Below, piece after piece: positions 9,340 to 19,673 of a stretch of 57,035 bases of DNA. Within the stretch, counting starts at the first letter, position 1. The number at the start of each line of letters is the position of its first letter. The notes beneath the pieces were generated by a model, which made no database searches, was not told the DNA's origin, and saw nothing but the letters and a program-made list of their open reading frames with translations. The DNA lies in the NCBI GenBank assembly GCA_009861545.1, contig VXME01000151.1, forward strand, positions 1 through 57,035. Direction: 5' to 3'. The DNA comes from Acidobacteriota bacterium. GTDB taxonomy: Bacteria; Acidobacteriota; Vicinamibacteria; Vicinamibacterales; UBA8438. A program made the position numbers and the translations under genes.

Positions 9340-9848
9340 ATGGCGACGGGCAAGCGACCGATGGACCTCAGTACGCTGCAGCCGCCCAAGGGCGCTCGCC
9401 GCAACCGGAAGCGCGTCGGCCGCGGCGAGGGCGGCGGGACCGGCGTGACCGCCGGCCGCGGACACAAGGGGCAGCAGTCGCGTTCCGGGTACTCCCGCAA
9501 GCGGGGTTTCGAGGGCGGGCAGATGCCGATTCACCGGCGCCTGCCGAAGCGCGGCTTCCACAACCCCTTCCGGGTCGCCTACGAGGTGGTGAATCTCGAC
9601 ACCCTGGAGGCGCGGTTCGAGGCGGGCGACGAGGTGACCCCGGACGTGTTGCGCGAGCACGGGTTGATCAGCCGGACCGCGCTGGTCAAGGTACTGGCCC
9701 GCGGCGAGCTGACCAAGGCGTTGTCGGTGACCGCGCATCGCTTCAGTGCGAAGGCGGGTGAGCGGATCGCGGCCGCGGGCGGACGGACGGACGTGGCGCC
9801 GCGCGTGCGGTCGAAGGGGCGGCCGAAGGCCGAGGAAGAAGCCGCGGA

Positions 9849-9852
<4 letters not shown>
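9340..9852 (+). CDS. rplO: 50S ribosomal protein L15
   Basis: L15 is an early 50S assembly protein with a glycine-rich arm. The 170-residue product has [23 protein letters not shown], the flexible [20 protein letters not shown] segment, [17 protein letters not shown], and a C-terminal domain with [12 protein letters not shown]. It ends in an acidic and alanine-rich tail. The stop overlaps the secY ATG by four bases, a common and conserved coupling. Confidence 0.96.
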
Positions 9853-11237
<1,385 letters not shown>

Positions 11238-11418
11238 GACGTGTCGGACCGATGACGGAGATTTGCGCGGATCACGAAGGCGGCGGAGACGGTCGGCTTT
11301 CGCGGCGCATCGAGGCAACATGCTGGACGTTTCCGAGAATGAGGAAGGGACGGCGCTCGACCGGGGACCGCGCCGCTCGAACATCACCGAGCTGGCTCCC
11401 AGGCGCGCCCGGAGGCCG

Positions 11419-12081
11419 ATGGCCTTGAATCTGATGCTGATGGGGCCGCCGGGCGCGGGGAAGGGGACGCAGGCGCGTCGTCTGGCCCGCGGGTTTCGGG
11501 TGCCCCACATCGCGACCGGCGACATCCTGCGCGAGGCGGTCGAGATGGACAGTCCGCTCGGCCGCGCGGCGGCCCAGATCATGGACGCCGGGCAACTGGT
11601 CGGCGACGAGATCGTGATCGGGATCGTCCGGCACCGGCTCCAGAGGCCCGACGCGGCCACCGGATTCGTGCTCGACGGGTTTCCCCGCACGGTTCCGCAG
11701 GCCGAGGCGCTCGACGCGATGCTGGACCGCAGGAATCCGCTCGTGGTCCTCGACATCGCCGTCGAGGACGCGGACATCATCCGCCGGTTGTCCAGACGAC
11801 GCGTGTGCGCGACGTGCGGCACGATCGTCGGGGCGACGGAGGGGACGCCGCCGAGCTCGTGCCCCGACTGCGACGGGGTGCTCGTGCAGCGCCGCGACGA
11901 TCAGGAGTCGGTGGTGCGGGAGCGGCTGGCCGTGTACCGGGAGCGGACGGCGCCGTTGATCGACTACTACCGGAACCGTCCGACGTTCCGGTCGATAGAC
12001 GGCAGCCTGACGGAGGACGAGGTGGCCGCCGCCGTGGCCGACGCGGCCCACGGCGTCTCGGCCGTGCGCCGGAGTGCGTGA
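11419..12081 (+). CDS. adk: Adenylate kinase, zinc-lid type
   Basis: Adenylate kinase interconverts ATP + AMP and 2 ADP in the cytoplasm. The P-loop GPPGAGKGTQ lies at residues 8-17. IATGDILRE forms the AMP site and FVLDGFPRTVPQAE follows. The LID contains two CxxC pairs (CATC and CPDC), the zinc-binding form. The ATG at 11419 gives a standard 220 residues. The frame is open further upstream: an ATG at 11320 preceded by GAGG would add 33 residues, and a GTG at 11230 would add 63. The chosen ATG has GGAGG only three bases away, which is unusually close, so the start is not certain. Confidence 0.93.
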   Translation: MALNLMLMGPPGAGKGTQARRLARGFRVPHIATGDILREAVEMDSPLGRAAAQIMDAGQLVGDEIVIGIVRHRLQRPDAATGFVLDGFPRTVPQAEALDAMLDRRNPLVVLDIAVEDADIIRRLSRRRVCATCGTIVGATEGTPPSSCPDCDGVLVQRRDDQESVVRERLAVYRERTAPLIDYYRNRPTFRSIDGSLTEDEVAAAVADAAHGVSAVRRSA

Positions 12082-12098
12082 GCCGCACGGGTGTTTCG

Positions 12099-12911
12099 AT
12101 GATCTCGTGCAAGAGTCCCGCCGAGCTGCAGCGCATGCGCGCCGCCAACGGGCTCGTCGCGCAGGTGCTGGGGGAGTTGCGGGAGATCGTGGACGTGGGA
12201 GTGACCACGCGCGAGCTGGATGCGATTGCGGAGGGCCGCGTGCGCGCGGCGGGTGCGATTCCGGCGTTCAAGGGGTATCACGGCTATCCCGCCACGCTCT
12301 GCACGTCGGTGAACGAGGAAGTGGTGCACGGGATTCCGTCCGGTCGACGATTGCGCGACGGCGACATCGTGTCCATCGATCTGGGGGTCGTGCTGGACGA
12401 GTACTACGGCGATGCGGCGGTGACCCTGCCGGTAGGCACGATCAGCGAGCATGCGGAGATGCTGCTGCACGTGACGGAGCAGGCGCTGGCCCGGTCGATA
12501 GCGCAGGTCCGGCTGGGCGGCCACGTCTCGGATCTGGGGCACGCGGTGCAGCGCCACGTCGAAGCGCACGGGTACTCCGTGGTGCGCGAGTTCGTCGGGC
12601 ACGGAATCGGCACGAGCCTGCACGAGGAGCCGCAGGTGCCGAACTACGGGGAGCCCGGCCAGGGGGACCGTCTGCTGGAGGGCATGGTCCTGGCCATCGA
12701 GCCGATGGTCAGCATGGGCAAGCCGGCCGTGCGCGTGCTTCGCGACGGATGGACCGCGGTCACTCGCGACGGCAGCCTGGCCGCGCATTTCGAGCATTCG
12801 GTGGCGGTGACCGCGGAGGGACCGCTGGTGTTGAGTCGCCCGCTGCCGGGAACGGGCGCGTCCGGAGACGGCGTTGCCGCGACCACGTGGGCGCTGGTCG
12901 ACGGCGCCTAG
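12099..12911 (+). CDS. map: Methionine aminopeptidase, type I
   Basis: This enzyme removes the initiator methionine from nascent proteins. The five metal ligands are visible: D in SIDLGVV, D in YYGDAAVT, H in FVGHGIG, E in AIEPMV and E in FEHSVAV. Starting at 12099 gives [14 protein letters not shown], which aligns with the common MI-CK-P start of type I enzymes. A GTG at 12078 overlaps the adk stop (GTGA) and would add seven residues; given how many four-base overlaps occur here it is a real alternative. The last 20 residues form a Gly/Ala tail. Confidence 0.95.
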   Translation: MISCKSPAELQRMRAANGLVAQVLGELREIVDVGVTTRELDAIAEGRVRAAGAIPAFKGYHGYPATLCTSVNEEVVHGIPSGRRLRDGDIVSIDLGVVLDEYYGDAAVTLPVGTISEHAEMLLHVTEQALARSIAQVRLGGHVSDLGHAVQRHVEAHGYSVVREFVGHGIGTSLHEEPQVPNYGEPGQGDRLLEGMVLAIEPMVSMGKPAVRVLRDGWTAVTRDGSLAAHFEHSVAVTAEGPLVLSRPLPGTGASGDGVAATTWALVDGA

Positions 12912-12966
12912 GAGTCTGCAGGGTCGAGGGCCGCCGGCAGCGCCGGCTGAACGAAGAGAGAACGGT

Positions 12967-13080
12967 ATGAAAGTGCGGGCTTCCGTCAAACGGATGTGCA
13001 GCAAGTGCAAGATCGTGCGCCGGCGGGGTGTGGTGCGCGTGATCTGCACGAACCCGAAGCACAAGCAGAGGCAGGGGTAA
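12967..13080 (+). CDS. rpmJ: 50S ribosomal protein L36, zinc form
   Basis: L36 is the smallest large-subunit protein. The 37 residues [20 protein letters not shown] carry the CxxC pair; the second half adds C27 and H32 as the other zinc ligands, so this is the zinc-binding type. A purine-rich GAAGAGAGAACGG precedes the ATG. The spacer back to map is only 55 bases and holds no infA gene, which in many bacteria lies exactly here. rpsM starts seven bases downstream. Confidence 0.96.
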   Translation: MKVRASVKRMCSKCKIVRRRGVVRVICTNPKHKQRQG

Positions 13081-13086
13081 CGACTC

Positions 13087-13461
13087 ATGGCACGCATCGC
13101 TGGCGTCGATCTGCCCCGCTCGAAGCGGGTTGAAGTCGGGCTGACCTATATCTTCGGAATCGGTCCCGCCCGTTCGGTGGACATTCTGGAGGCGGCCGGC
13201 GTCAAGCCGGAAACGCGCGTGAAGGACCTGGCGGAGGACGAGGTTCGCCGGATCAGTCGCGCCATCGAAGAGTACGGCCGCGTCGAGGGGGACCTGCGCA
13301 AGGAGATCTCGCTGAACATCAAGCGCCTGATCGAGATCGGGTGCTATCGCGGGCTGCGTCATCGCCGGAACCTGCCGGTGCGCGGCCAGCGTACGAATAC
13401 GAACGCGCGGACCCGGAAGGGCCCGCGCCGTGGCGCCGTCGCCAAGAAGAAGACCAGTTGA
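13087..13461 (+). CDS. rpsM: 30S ribosomal protein S13
   Basis: S13 lies at the top of the 30S head and contacts P-site tRNA. The 124-residue protein starts [25 protein letters not shown] and includes [25 protein letters not shown] at the C-terminus, the standard signature. It opens the alpha-operon part of the cluster. Only 17 bases separate its stop from rpsK. Confidence 0.97.
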   Translation: MARIAGVDLPRSKRVEVGLTYIFGIGPARSVDILEAAGVKPETRVKDLAEDEVRRISRAIEEYGRVEGDLRKEISLNIKRLIEIGCYRGLRHRRNLPVRGQRTNTNARTRKGPRRGAVAKKKTS

Positions 13462-13478
13462 GCATTTGAGACGCGATC

Positions 13479-13922
13479 ATGGCCAAGAGCGACAGCGTTG
13501 AAACCGGGAAGAAGCCGGCCGGAAGGCCGGCGCGCCGCAAGAAGACGTTCAAGAAGCGTGGCGAGAAGCGGGTGGTCCATCACGGGGTGGTGCACATCCA
13601 GGCGTCGTTCAACAACACCATCATCACCGTCACCGACAGCGCCGGCGCGGTGCTGTCGTGGTCGAGCGCCGGGGGTATCGGTTTCAAGGGGTCGCGGAAA
13701 GGGACGCCCTTCGCGGCGACCCAGGCGGCCATGGCGGCCGGTCACGCGGCCAAGGGATTCGGCGTGCGTTCGGTCGAGGTCAGGGTGAAGGGGCCGGGCG
13801 CCGGTCGGGAGTCGGCGATTCGGGCGCTGCAAACCTCCGTCGGCCTCGACATCAAGTCGATCCGCGACGTGACGCCGATCCCGCACAACGGGTGCCGGCC
13901 GCCGAAGAAGCGCCGCGTTTGA
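13479..13922 (+). CDS. rpsK: 30S ribosomal protein S11
   Basis: S11 forms part of the platform that holds the mRNA Shine-Dalgarno region. The core has [37 protein letters not shown], and the C-terminal [16 protein letters not shown]. At 147 residues it is about 18 longer than average because of a lysine/arginine-rich N-terminal extension (residues 1-33). Its TGA shares a base with an ATG that opens the short frame listed next. Confidence 0.97.
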   Translation: MAKSDSVETGKKPAGRPARRKKTFKKRGEKRVVHHGVVHIQASFNNTIITVTDSAGAVLSWSSAGGIGFKGSRKGTPFAATQAAMAAGHAAKGFGVRSVEVRVKGPGAGRESAIRALQTSVGLDIKSIRDVTPIPHNGCRPPKKRRV

Positions 13923-14041
13923 TGGCCGGGAACTTGCGCCTTAGAACGGCGTGGAATCCTGGAGCGGGTTGGTTGGGCGGAAAGCGGAGCCGCAAGGCGA
14001 CGGTTTCCGGGCTGTCGCGGTTGAGTGAGGGAGATCTGTAA
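13922..14041 (+). CDS. Candidate 39-codon ORF between rpsK and rpsD
   Basis: An ATG overlapping the rpsK stop (TGATG at 13920-13924) opens a frame that ends with TAA at 14039-14041, two bases before the rpsD ATG. It thus fills the whole 121-base gap. The predicted peptide is basic and rich in Gly, Arg and Trp ([20 protein letters not shown] at the start). About 28% of its codons end in A or T, which is more than in the neighbouring genes and weakens the coding case. rpsD also has its own ribosome-binding site (GAGGGAG). The gap may instead be an untranslated regulatory spacer. Confidence 0.25.
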   Translation: MAGNLRLRTAWNPGAGWLGGKRSRKATVSGLSRLSEGDL

Positions 14042-14043
14042 GC

Positions 14044-14673
14044 ATGGCACGGTACGCTGGTCCGGTCTGCCGTTTGTGCCGGCGCGAAGGCATGAAGCTG
14101 TTTCTCAAGGGTGAGCGCTGTCACGCGGAGAAGTGCGCGGTCGAGCGGCGCAACGTGCCGCCGGGGCACCACGGCAAGGGCCGCAAGGCCAAGCTGCAGG
14201 GCTACGGACTGCAGCTCCGCGAGAAGCAGCGCGTCAAGCGCATGTATGGCGTGCTCGAGCGGCAGTTCCGGCGCTACTTCCACGAGGCCGACCGCCGCCG
14301 GGGAATCACCGGCGAGACGCTGTTGCAGTTGCTCGAGAGCAGGCTCGACAACGTCGTCTACCGCCTTGGCTTCGCCGCCTCGCGACCGCAGGCGCGCCAG
14401 TTGGTGCGGCACGGACACTTTCTGGTGAACGGGCGGCGCGCCGACATTCCGTCGTACTCGTTGCGAACCGGGGATCGCGTGAGCGTGAAGGCGAAGAGCG
14501 CGAACAACCCGGCCATCGCGTACGCGCGAGAGGAAGTCAAGGGCCGCGGCATTCCGGAGTGGCTCGAGCTGGGCGCCGACGGGCAGGAGGGGCGTTTCGC
14601 GGCCGTGCCCAGCCGCGAGCAGATGAATCTGCCGGTGCAGGAGCAGTTGATCGTGGAGCTCTACTCGAAGTAG
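14044..14673 (+). CDS. rpsD: 30S ribosomal protein S4, zinc-binding form
   Basis: S4 nucleates 30S assembly and in enteric bacteria represses the alpha operon. The 209-residue product has the N-terminal cysteines of the zinc form (CRLCRREG and [14 protein letters not shown]), the family signature [34 protein letters not shown] in order, and an S4 RNA-binding domain in the C-terminal half. It ends in [14 protein letters not shown], the typical C-terminus. rpoA follows after 36 bases. Confidence 0.97.
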   Translation: MARYAGPVCRLCRREGMKLFLKGERCHAEKCAVERRNVPPGHHGKGRKAKLQGYGLQLREKQRVKRMYGVLERQFRRYFHEADRRRGITGETLLQLLESRLDNVVYRLGFAASRPQARQLVRHGHFLVNGRRADIPSYSLRTGDRVSVKAKSANNPAIAYAREEVKGRGIPEWLELGADGQEGRFAAVPSREQMNLPVQEQLIVELYSK

Positions 14674-14709
14674 GGCCGGCCGGCTACGGCGCGGAAAGGA
14701 TTGAACTCG

Positions 14710-15702
14710 ATGCTGTGGAAAGGCTTCCAGCGACCGAAGGTGCTGGAGTACGACCGCGAGACGCTCACGGAACAGTACGGGCGCTTCCACGCGCAGCCGT
14801 TCGAGCGTGGCTTCGGTACGACGATCGGCAACGCGTTGCGGCGCGTGCTGCTGTCGTCTATCGAGGGGGCGGCGGTGACCGCGGTCAAGATCGACGGCGT
14901 GCTGCACGAGTTTTCGCCGATTCAGGGCGTGGTGGAGGATGCGACCGACATCATCCTCAATCTCAAGCAGGTGCCGATCAAGGTGCACGTCGACGGGGTG
15001 AAGGCCGTGTCGATCCGGGCGGAGGAACCCGGTGAGATAAAGGCGGGCGACATCCAGGCCGATGCCGATATCGAGATTCTGGATCCGGACGTGCACATCG
15101 CCACCGTGTCCGAGGGCGGCGCGCTGAACATGGAGATGCGCGTGAAGCGCGGCCGGGGCTACGTGTCCGCCGACAAGAACTTCGACGAGGACCTGGGGAT
15201 CGGCTGGATCCCGGTCGACTCGGTGCATTCGCCGATCAAGAAGGTGAACTACCTCGTCGAGGCGGCGCGGCTCGGCCAGACGACCGACTACGACAAGCTG
15301 ACGATCGACGTGTGGACCGACGGGACGATCAGCGCCCGCGACGCCGTTTCGCTCGGTGCGAAGCTGGTGCGCGACCACCTGAACATCTTCATCGACATCG
15401 ACGACGAGTCCGAGGTCCTGGAGGAAGCGGAGCCGGAACCCCCGGCCGCCGTGGCGAACGAGCATCTCGACAAGAGCGTCGAGGAGCTCGAGCTGTCCGT
15501 GCGTTCCTACAACTGCCTGAAGAACGCCAACATCCGGACGATTCGCGAGCTCGTGCAGAAGAGCGAGCCGGAGATGCTCCAGACGAAGAACTTCGGGCGG
15601 AAGTCGCTGAACGAAATCAAGGAAATCCTGCTCGACATGGGGCTCAGCCTCGGCATGCGTCTGGACCAGCCGGCGGACAGCGTGCCCGCGCAGGCGGAGT
15701 GA
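14710..15702 (+). CDS. rpoA: RNA polymerase alpha subunit
   Basis: Alpha dimerises to scaffold RNA polymerase and its C-terminal domain reads UP elements and activators. The 330-residue protein has the N-terminal domain (residues 1-230) with [22 protein letters not shown] short linker is followed by the C-terminal domain with [20 protein letters not shown] and [13 protein letters not shown] start at the ATG at 14710 because a good AAAGGA (14695-14700) lies nine bases upstream. A TTG at 14701 would abut that site. Confidence 0.97.
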   Translation: MLWKGFQRPKVLEYDRETLTEQYGRFHAQPFERGFGTTIGNALRRVLLSSIEGAAVTAVKIDGVLHEFSPIQGVVEDATDIILNLKQVPIKVHVDGVKAVSIRAEEPGEIKAGDIQADADIEILDPDVHIATVSEGGALNMEMRVKRGRGYVSADKNFDEDLGIGWIPVDSVHSPIKKVNYLVEAARLGQTTDYDKLTIDVWTDGTISARDAVSLGAKLVRDHLNIFIDIDDESEVLEEAEPEPPAAVANEHLDKSVEELELSVRSYNCLKNANIRTIRELVQKSEPEMLQTKNFGRKSLNEIKEILLDMGLSLGMRLDQPADSVPAQAE

Positions 15703-15709
15703 GCGAGTC

Positions 15710-16225
15710 ATGCGTCATCGCGTTGCACACCGGAAGCTGGGTCGGGTCACGGAGCACCGTCTGTCCCTGCTCCGCAATCAGGCGCAGGCCCTGTTGCGGC
15801 ACGAGCGGATCAGTACGACGGTCGCCAAGGCCAAGGAGCTGCGTCCGTTCGTCGAGCGGCTCATCACGGTCGCGAAACGGGGGCTCGCCGACGGCACGGA
15901 CACGATTCGCGCCGTGAACGCCCGCCGCATGGTGCGCCGCGATCTGGCGGACCGGGAGGTGGCGGCGAAGCTGTTCGACACGATCGCGCCCCGGTTTTCC
16001 AGCCGCTCCGGCGGCTACACGCGCCTGGTGAGAATCGGGTTCCGCCGCGGCGACGCCGCCGAGATTGCCCAGGTGGAGCTGATTGGCAGCGAGTACAACC
16101 CCGACCTGGACAAGCCCAAGGCCGACCGCAAGGCGGAAGAGAAGCCCGAACGCCAGCCGGACGAGCAGGCCGCCACGGGCGGACGTCTGAGCCGGATGTT
16201 CCGTCGCGGGAAGAACCGGCGCTAG
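15710..16225 (+). CDS. rplQ: 50S ribosomal protein L17 with charged C-terminal tail
   Basis: L17 surrounds the tunnel exit with L22 and L29. The core starts MRHRVAHRKLGRVTEHRLSL and includes TTVAKAKELRPFVERLIT and SGGYTRLVRIGFRRGDAAEIA. Residues from about 128 to 171 are a highly charged tail (Lys, Glu, Arg, Gln) beyond the usual core. The TAG at 16223-16225 overlaps the opposing stop codon of the EF-G-type gene, so no room exists for a conventional terminator between them. Confidence 0.96.
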   Translation: MRHRVAHRKLGRVTEHRLSLLRNQAQALLRHERISTTVAKAKELRPFVERLITVAKRGLADGTDTIRAVNARRMVRRDLADREVAAKLFDTIAPRFSSRSGGYTRLVRIGFRRGDAAEIAQVELIGSEYNPDLDKPKADRKAEEKPERQPDEQAATGGRLSRMFRRGKNRR

Positions 16226-18315
16226 GCGTCCTCGGCGTCTCCCGCTTCGGACTTCGAGTCCGCCACGATCTTCGCGTGAAGGTGCGCCGGCACCTCCTCG
16301 TAGTGCGAGAACTCCATGTGGTACGACCCCCTGCCGCCGGTGGCGGAGGTCAACTGCTGCTCGTAGGTGAGCATCTCCGCCATCGGCACCTGCGCCTTGA
16401 TGACGGTGGACCCCCCGCGCGGCTCCATGCCCCCGATCCGGCCGCGCCGGCCGTTCAGGTCGCCCATGAGGTCGCCCGCGAAGTCGCTCGGCGCGTAGAT
16501 CTCGACGTTCATGACCGGTTCGAGCAGGGTCGGTCTGGCCCGCTCCATCGCGTCCCGGAAGGCGAGGCGGCCGGCCATCTTGAAGGACATCTCGTTCGAG
16601 TCGACCGAATGGAACTGCCCGTCGTAGAGGGTCACCTTGAAGTCGACCATCGGGTAGCCGGCGAGATAGCCCTTGTCGCGGGCCTCCTGGATGCCCTTCT
16701 CGACGGCCGGGATGAACTGGCGCGGAATCGAGCCGCCGAAAATCTCGTCGACGAAGGCGAAGTCCTCTCCGCGCGGAAGCGGCTCGACACGGATCCGGCA
16801 GTCGCCGAACTGCCCGTGTCCGCCCGACTGCTTCTTGTGCCGGCCGTGCGCTTCGGTCGCCGCCATGATGGTTTCCCGGTAGGGGATGCGGGGCAGCTTC
16901 AGGTTGACCTCGACGCCGAAGCGCCGCTTCAGCTTGGCGACGGTAACCTCTATGTGCACCTGCCCCTGGCCCGAGAGCAGCAACTGGCGCGTCTGCGGGT
17001 CGCGGGTGTACTGGATGGTGGGATCCTCCTCCCGCAGGCGCTGCAGCGCACCGCTGATCTTCTCCTCGTCCCCGCGGCTCTTCGGCTCGATGGCATAGGA
17101 GAGGACCGGTTCGGCGAAGGCGATGGGCGCGAAGCGCACCGGGTTGCCCTTCTCGCCCAGCGTGTCGTTCGTATGGGTCTCCTTCAGCTTGGCGACGGCC
17201 CCGAGGTCGCCCGCCTTCAGCTCCGGCACCGGGTGCTGCGTCTTGCCCTGCAGGACGGCCAGCGCGCCGAGTCGCTCGCCGCCGTCCTGCGTGGCGTTGT
17301 GGATGGTGGAATCGGCCTTGAGCGCGCCGGCCGCGACGCGGAACATCGTTATGCGCCCGGCGAACGGATCGGCGATGGTCTTCCAGACGAACGCGGCGGG
17401 CGGGGCGGTGTCGCCGGCGTCGTAGCTCAGCGGCTCGCCGCTCTCGGGGTCGGTGGCCGGGAGCGGGTGATCCGCCGCCGGCGGCAGGCAGGAGAGGATC
17501 GTGTCCAGCAACGGCCCGACGCCGATGTTGGCCTGCGCCGACGTGCAGACGAGCGGGAACACCTGCCGGTTCCGTGTCGCCGTCCGGAGGCCGCCCTCCA
17601 ACTCGTCCTGGGTCAGCGTGCCCTCTTCGAAGAACCGCTCCATGAGCGCCTCGTCGGCTTCGGCGACCATCTCGAGCAGTGCCTCGCGGGCGGTGTCCGC
17701 CGGCCCGGAGAGCGCGTCCGGAACATCGCCGACGGATGCGTCGCCGCTGCCGTCGTCGGGGAAGGTCACGCCCTGCATGGCCAGCAGGTCCACCGCGCCG
17801 CGGAACTCGCGTTCCGAGCCGATCGGGAGCTGGATCGGCACCACTTCCCGACCCAGCGCTCCCTGCACCGACTCGAGGGCGCGGTCGAAGCTCGCGCGCT
17901 CGCGGTCGAGCAGGTTGAGCACGACCACGCAGGGCAGGCCGATCTCCTCGGCGATGCTCCACACCTTCTCGGTCTGCACCTCGACGCCCGCCACCGCGTC
18001 GACCACGACGAGCGCGGCGTCGGCGACGCGCAGGGCGGCCCGGGTGTCGCTCACGAAGTTGCCGATGCCGGGCGTGTCGATCAGGTTGATCTTCGTGGAG
18101 CGCCACTCGGCGAACGCGACGCTGGCCGAGAGCGTGTGCTTGCGGGCGATCTCCTCCTCGTCGAAGTCGGTGACCGTCGTGCCCTCGTCGACCCTCCCCA
18201 GGCGGTTGACCATCTTGGCGTCGAACAGCATCGCCGACACGAGCTGCGTCTTCCCGGAACCGCTGTGCCCGACGACCGCGACGTTGCGGATGTTCGACGC
18301 GTCATAGACCTTCAT
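16222..18315 (-). CDS. EF-G-2-type translational GTPase (EF-G paralog)
   Basis: The 697-residue product has the five-domain layout of elongation factor G but belongs with the EF-G-2-like paralogs known from Thermus and Thermotoga. The P-loop is GHSGSGKT (residues 16-23). The G3 motif reads DTPGIGNF, so the histidine that helps GTP hydrolysis in canonical EF-G (DTPGHVDF) is replaced by isoleucine. G4 reads NLLD in place of NKMD. Domain IV to V includes HKKQSGGHGQFGDCRI and GGMEPRGGSTVIKAQVP. The family's role is unsettled; this is not a functional duplicate by sequence alone. It ends tail to tail on rplQ and has its own promoter candidate upstream. Confidence 0.9.
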   Translation of the reverse strand: MKVYDASNIRNVAVVGHSGSGKTQLVSAMLFDAKMVNRLGRVDEGTTVTDFDEEEIARKHTLSASVAFAEWRSTKINLIDTPGIGNFVSDTRAALRVADAALVVVDAVAGVEVQTEKVWSIAEEIGLPCVVVLNLLDRERASFDRALESVQGALGREVVPIQLPIGSEREFRGAVDLLAMQGVTFPDDGSGDASVGDVPDALSGPADTAREALLEMVAEADEALMERFFEEGTLTQDELEGGLRTATRNRQVFPLVCTSAQANIGVGPLLDTILSCLPPAADHPLPATDPESGEPLSYDAGDTAPPAAFVWKTIADPFAGRITMFRVAAGALKADSTIHNATQDGGERLGALAVLQGKTQHPVPELKAGDLGAVAKLKETHTNDTLGEKGNPVRFAPIAFAEPVLSYAIEPKSRGDEEKISGALQRLREEDPTIQYTRDPQTRQLLLSGQGQVHIEVTVAKLKRRFGVEVNLKLPRIPYRETIMAATEAHGRHKKQSGGHGQFGDCRIRVEPLPRGEDFAFVDEIFGGSIPRQFIPAVEKGIQEARDKGYLAGYPMVDFKVTLYDGQFHSVDSNEMSFKMAGRLAFRDAMERARPTLLEPVMNVEIYAPSDFAGDLMGDLNGRRGRIGGMEPRGGSTVIKAQVPMAEMLTYEQQLTSATGGRGSYHMEFSHYEEVPAHLHAKIVADSKSEAGDAEDA

Positions 18316-18344
18316 CGACAGTAGTCCTCCCGGTCAAACCTGTA

Positions 18345-18373
18345 ATCGTACCGTGACGGGCCGGCAGGCTCAA
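18345..18373 (-). promoter_or_regulatory. Candidate sigma-70 promoter for the EF-G-2-type gene
   Basis: Reading the minus strand, TTGAGC (18373-18368) is followed after 17 bases by TACGAT (18350-18345). The start codon lies 30 bases further on, preceded by GGGAGGA as ribosome-binding site. The -35 matches consensus at four positions and the -10 at four. It sits in the 71-base gap after the export cassette, so the EF-G-type gene can be transcribed independently. Confidence 0.5.
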
Positions 18374-18386
18374 GTGCGGGAGGCGC

Positions 18387-19673
18387 CTATTCGTAGCGCA
18401 GCGCCTCGATCGGGTCGAGGCCGGAGGCGCGGACGGCGGGCACGATCCCGAAGACGATGCCGACCGTCGCGGAGAAGCCGATGCCGATGGCGAACGACCA
18501 CCACGGCAGCGATACCGGGAACTCGGTGGCGTAGTGAACGCCCATCCCGATCCCGCTGCCGAAGAGGATGCCGAGGACGCCGCCGATGGCGGTCAGGAAG
18601 ACCGCCTCGAGAAGGAACTGCCACAGGATCTCGCGCCGCCGGGCGCCGATGGCCTTGCGGGTGCCGATCTCGCGCGTCCGCTCCTTGACGGAGATGGTCA
18701 TGATCGCCATCACCCCGATGCCGCCGACCATGAGCGCGATGGACGAGATGGCGACCAGCGCGAGGAACGTCGCGCTGCTGACCTGGTCCCACAGCCGGAG
18801 CGCCGCATCCTGCGTGATGAGATCGAAGTCGTTCGCCTCGTCCAGGCGCAGGCCGTGACGGATGCGCATCACCTCGGTCACGTCGCGTATCGCGTCCTCG
18901 CGCGCGACCCCTTCGTGCGGCACGGCGGCGATCATGAGGAACTGCAACCGCCCGCGGCGCGATCGCGTAACGCGCGTGCCGAACTGCTTCGAGTGGGCGC
19001 TGTAGGGGATCAGCGCGATGTCGTCCTGGCCGGCGTCGAGCGACCCGATGCCGGGCCGCGGACCGATGACGCCGATCACCGTATAGGGCTGGTTGCCGAT
19101 GCGCACCGTCTTGCCGAGCGGGTCGACGTTGGGGAACAGGGCCTGGTAGGGCGTCTGCCCGAGCACCACGACCCGGCGCCGGTGACTCACTTCGCCCTCG
19201 GTGAAGAATCGTCCCTGCTCGATGGTGACGTGGAATACGTCCGGGTAATCGTGCGTCGTGCCGGTGATCGAGAGCAGCTTGGTTCGTTCTCCCCGATAGA
19301 AGAGCCGGCTGCGCGTCGAGCCCGGACCCCCGCCCTCGCCGATAGTGATGTTGACCTGCGCTATCGATTCGGCCTGCCGTTCGATGGCACGCGCATCGGC
19401 CGGTGTCAGGGTGGGCCGCTTGAGAAGCTCGTCGAAGTCGGCTCCCGACATGAAGCTCATGCCCGAGAACTGCGCCACGAAGATCGTGTCGGGGCCGATC
19501 TCGCGGATGGTGTCGCGCAACGACTCGTCGAATCCGCGGATGAGCGACGTCATCCCGACGATCGCGGTGATGCCGATGACGATGCCGAGGATGGTCAGTC
19601 CGGACCGCATCTTCTGCGTCCGGATGGTCGTGACCGCCATCACCACGATCTCACGCAGGAGCGAACCGCGCAT
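18387..19673 (-). CDS. MacB/FtsX-type ABC transporter permease (second of two)
   Basis: The 428-residue protein has the MacB architecture: one N-terminal membrane helix (SGLTILGIVIGITAIVGM), a periplasmic domain of about 230 residues, then three C-terminal helices with KERTREIGTRKAIGARRREILWQFL, the cytoplasmic coupling region. Such permeases transmit ATPase-driven motion to a periplasmic adaptor for export. Its ATG shares one base with the stop of the preceding permease gene (TGATG), so they are coupled. The C-terminus LDPIEALRYE is typical. No ATP-binding subunit is encoded in the cassette within this window. Confidence 0.9.
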   Translation of the reverse strand: MRGSLLREIVVMAVTTIRTQKMRSGLTILGIVIGITAIVGMTSLIRGFDESLRDTIREIGPDTIFVAQFSGMSFMSGADFDELLKRPTLTPADARAIERQAESIAQVNITIGEGGGPGSTRSRLFYRGERTKLLSITGTTHDYPDVFHVTIEQGRFFTEGEVSHRRRVVVLGQTPYQALFPNVDPLGKTVRIGNQPYTVIGVIGPRPGIGSLDAGQDDIALIPYSAHSKQFGTRVTRSRRGRLQFLMIAAVPHEGVAREDAIRDVTEVMRIRHGLRLDEANDFDLITQDAALRLWDQVSSATFLALVAISSIALMVGGIGVMAIMTISVKERTREIGTRKAIGARRREILWQFLLEAVFLTAIGGVLGILFGSGIGMGVHYATEFPVSLPWWSFAIGIGFSATVGIVFGIVPAVRASGLDPIEALRYE

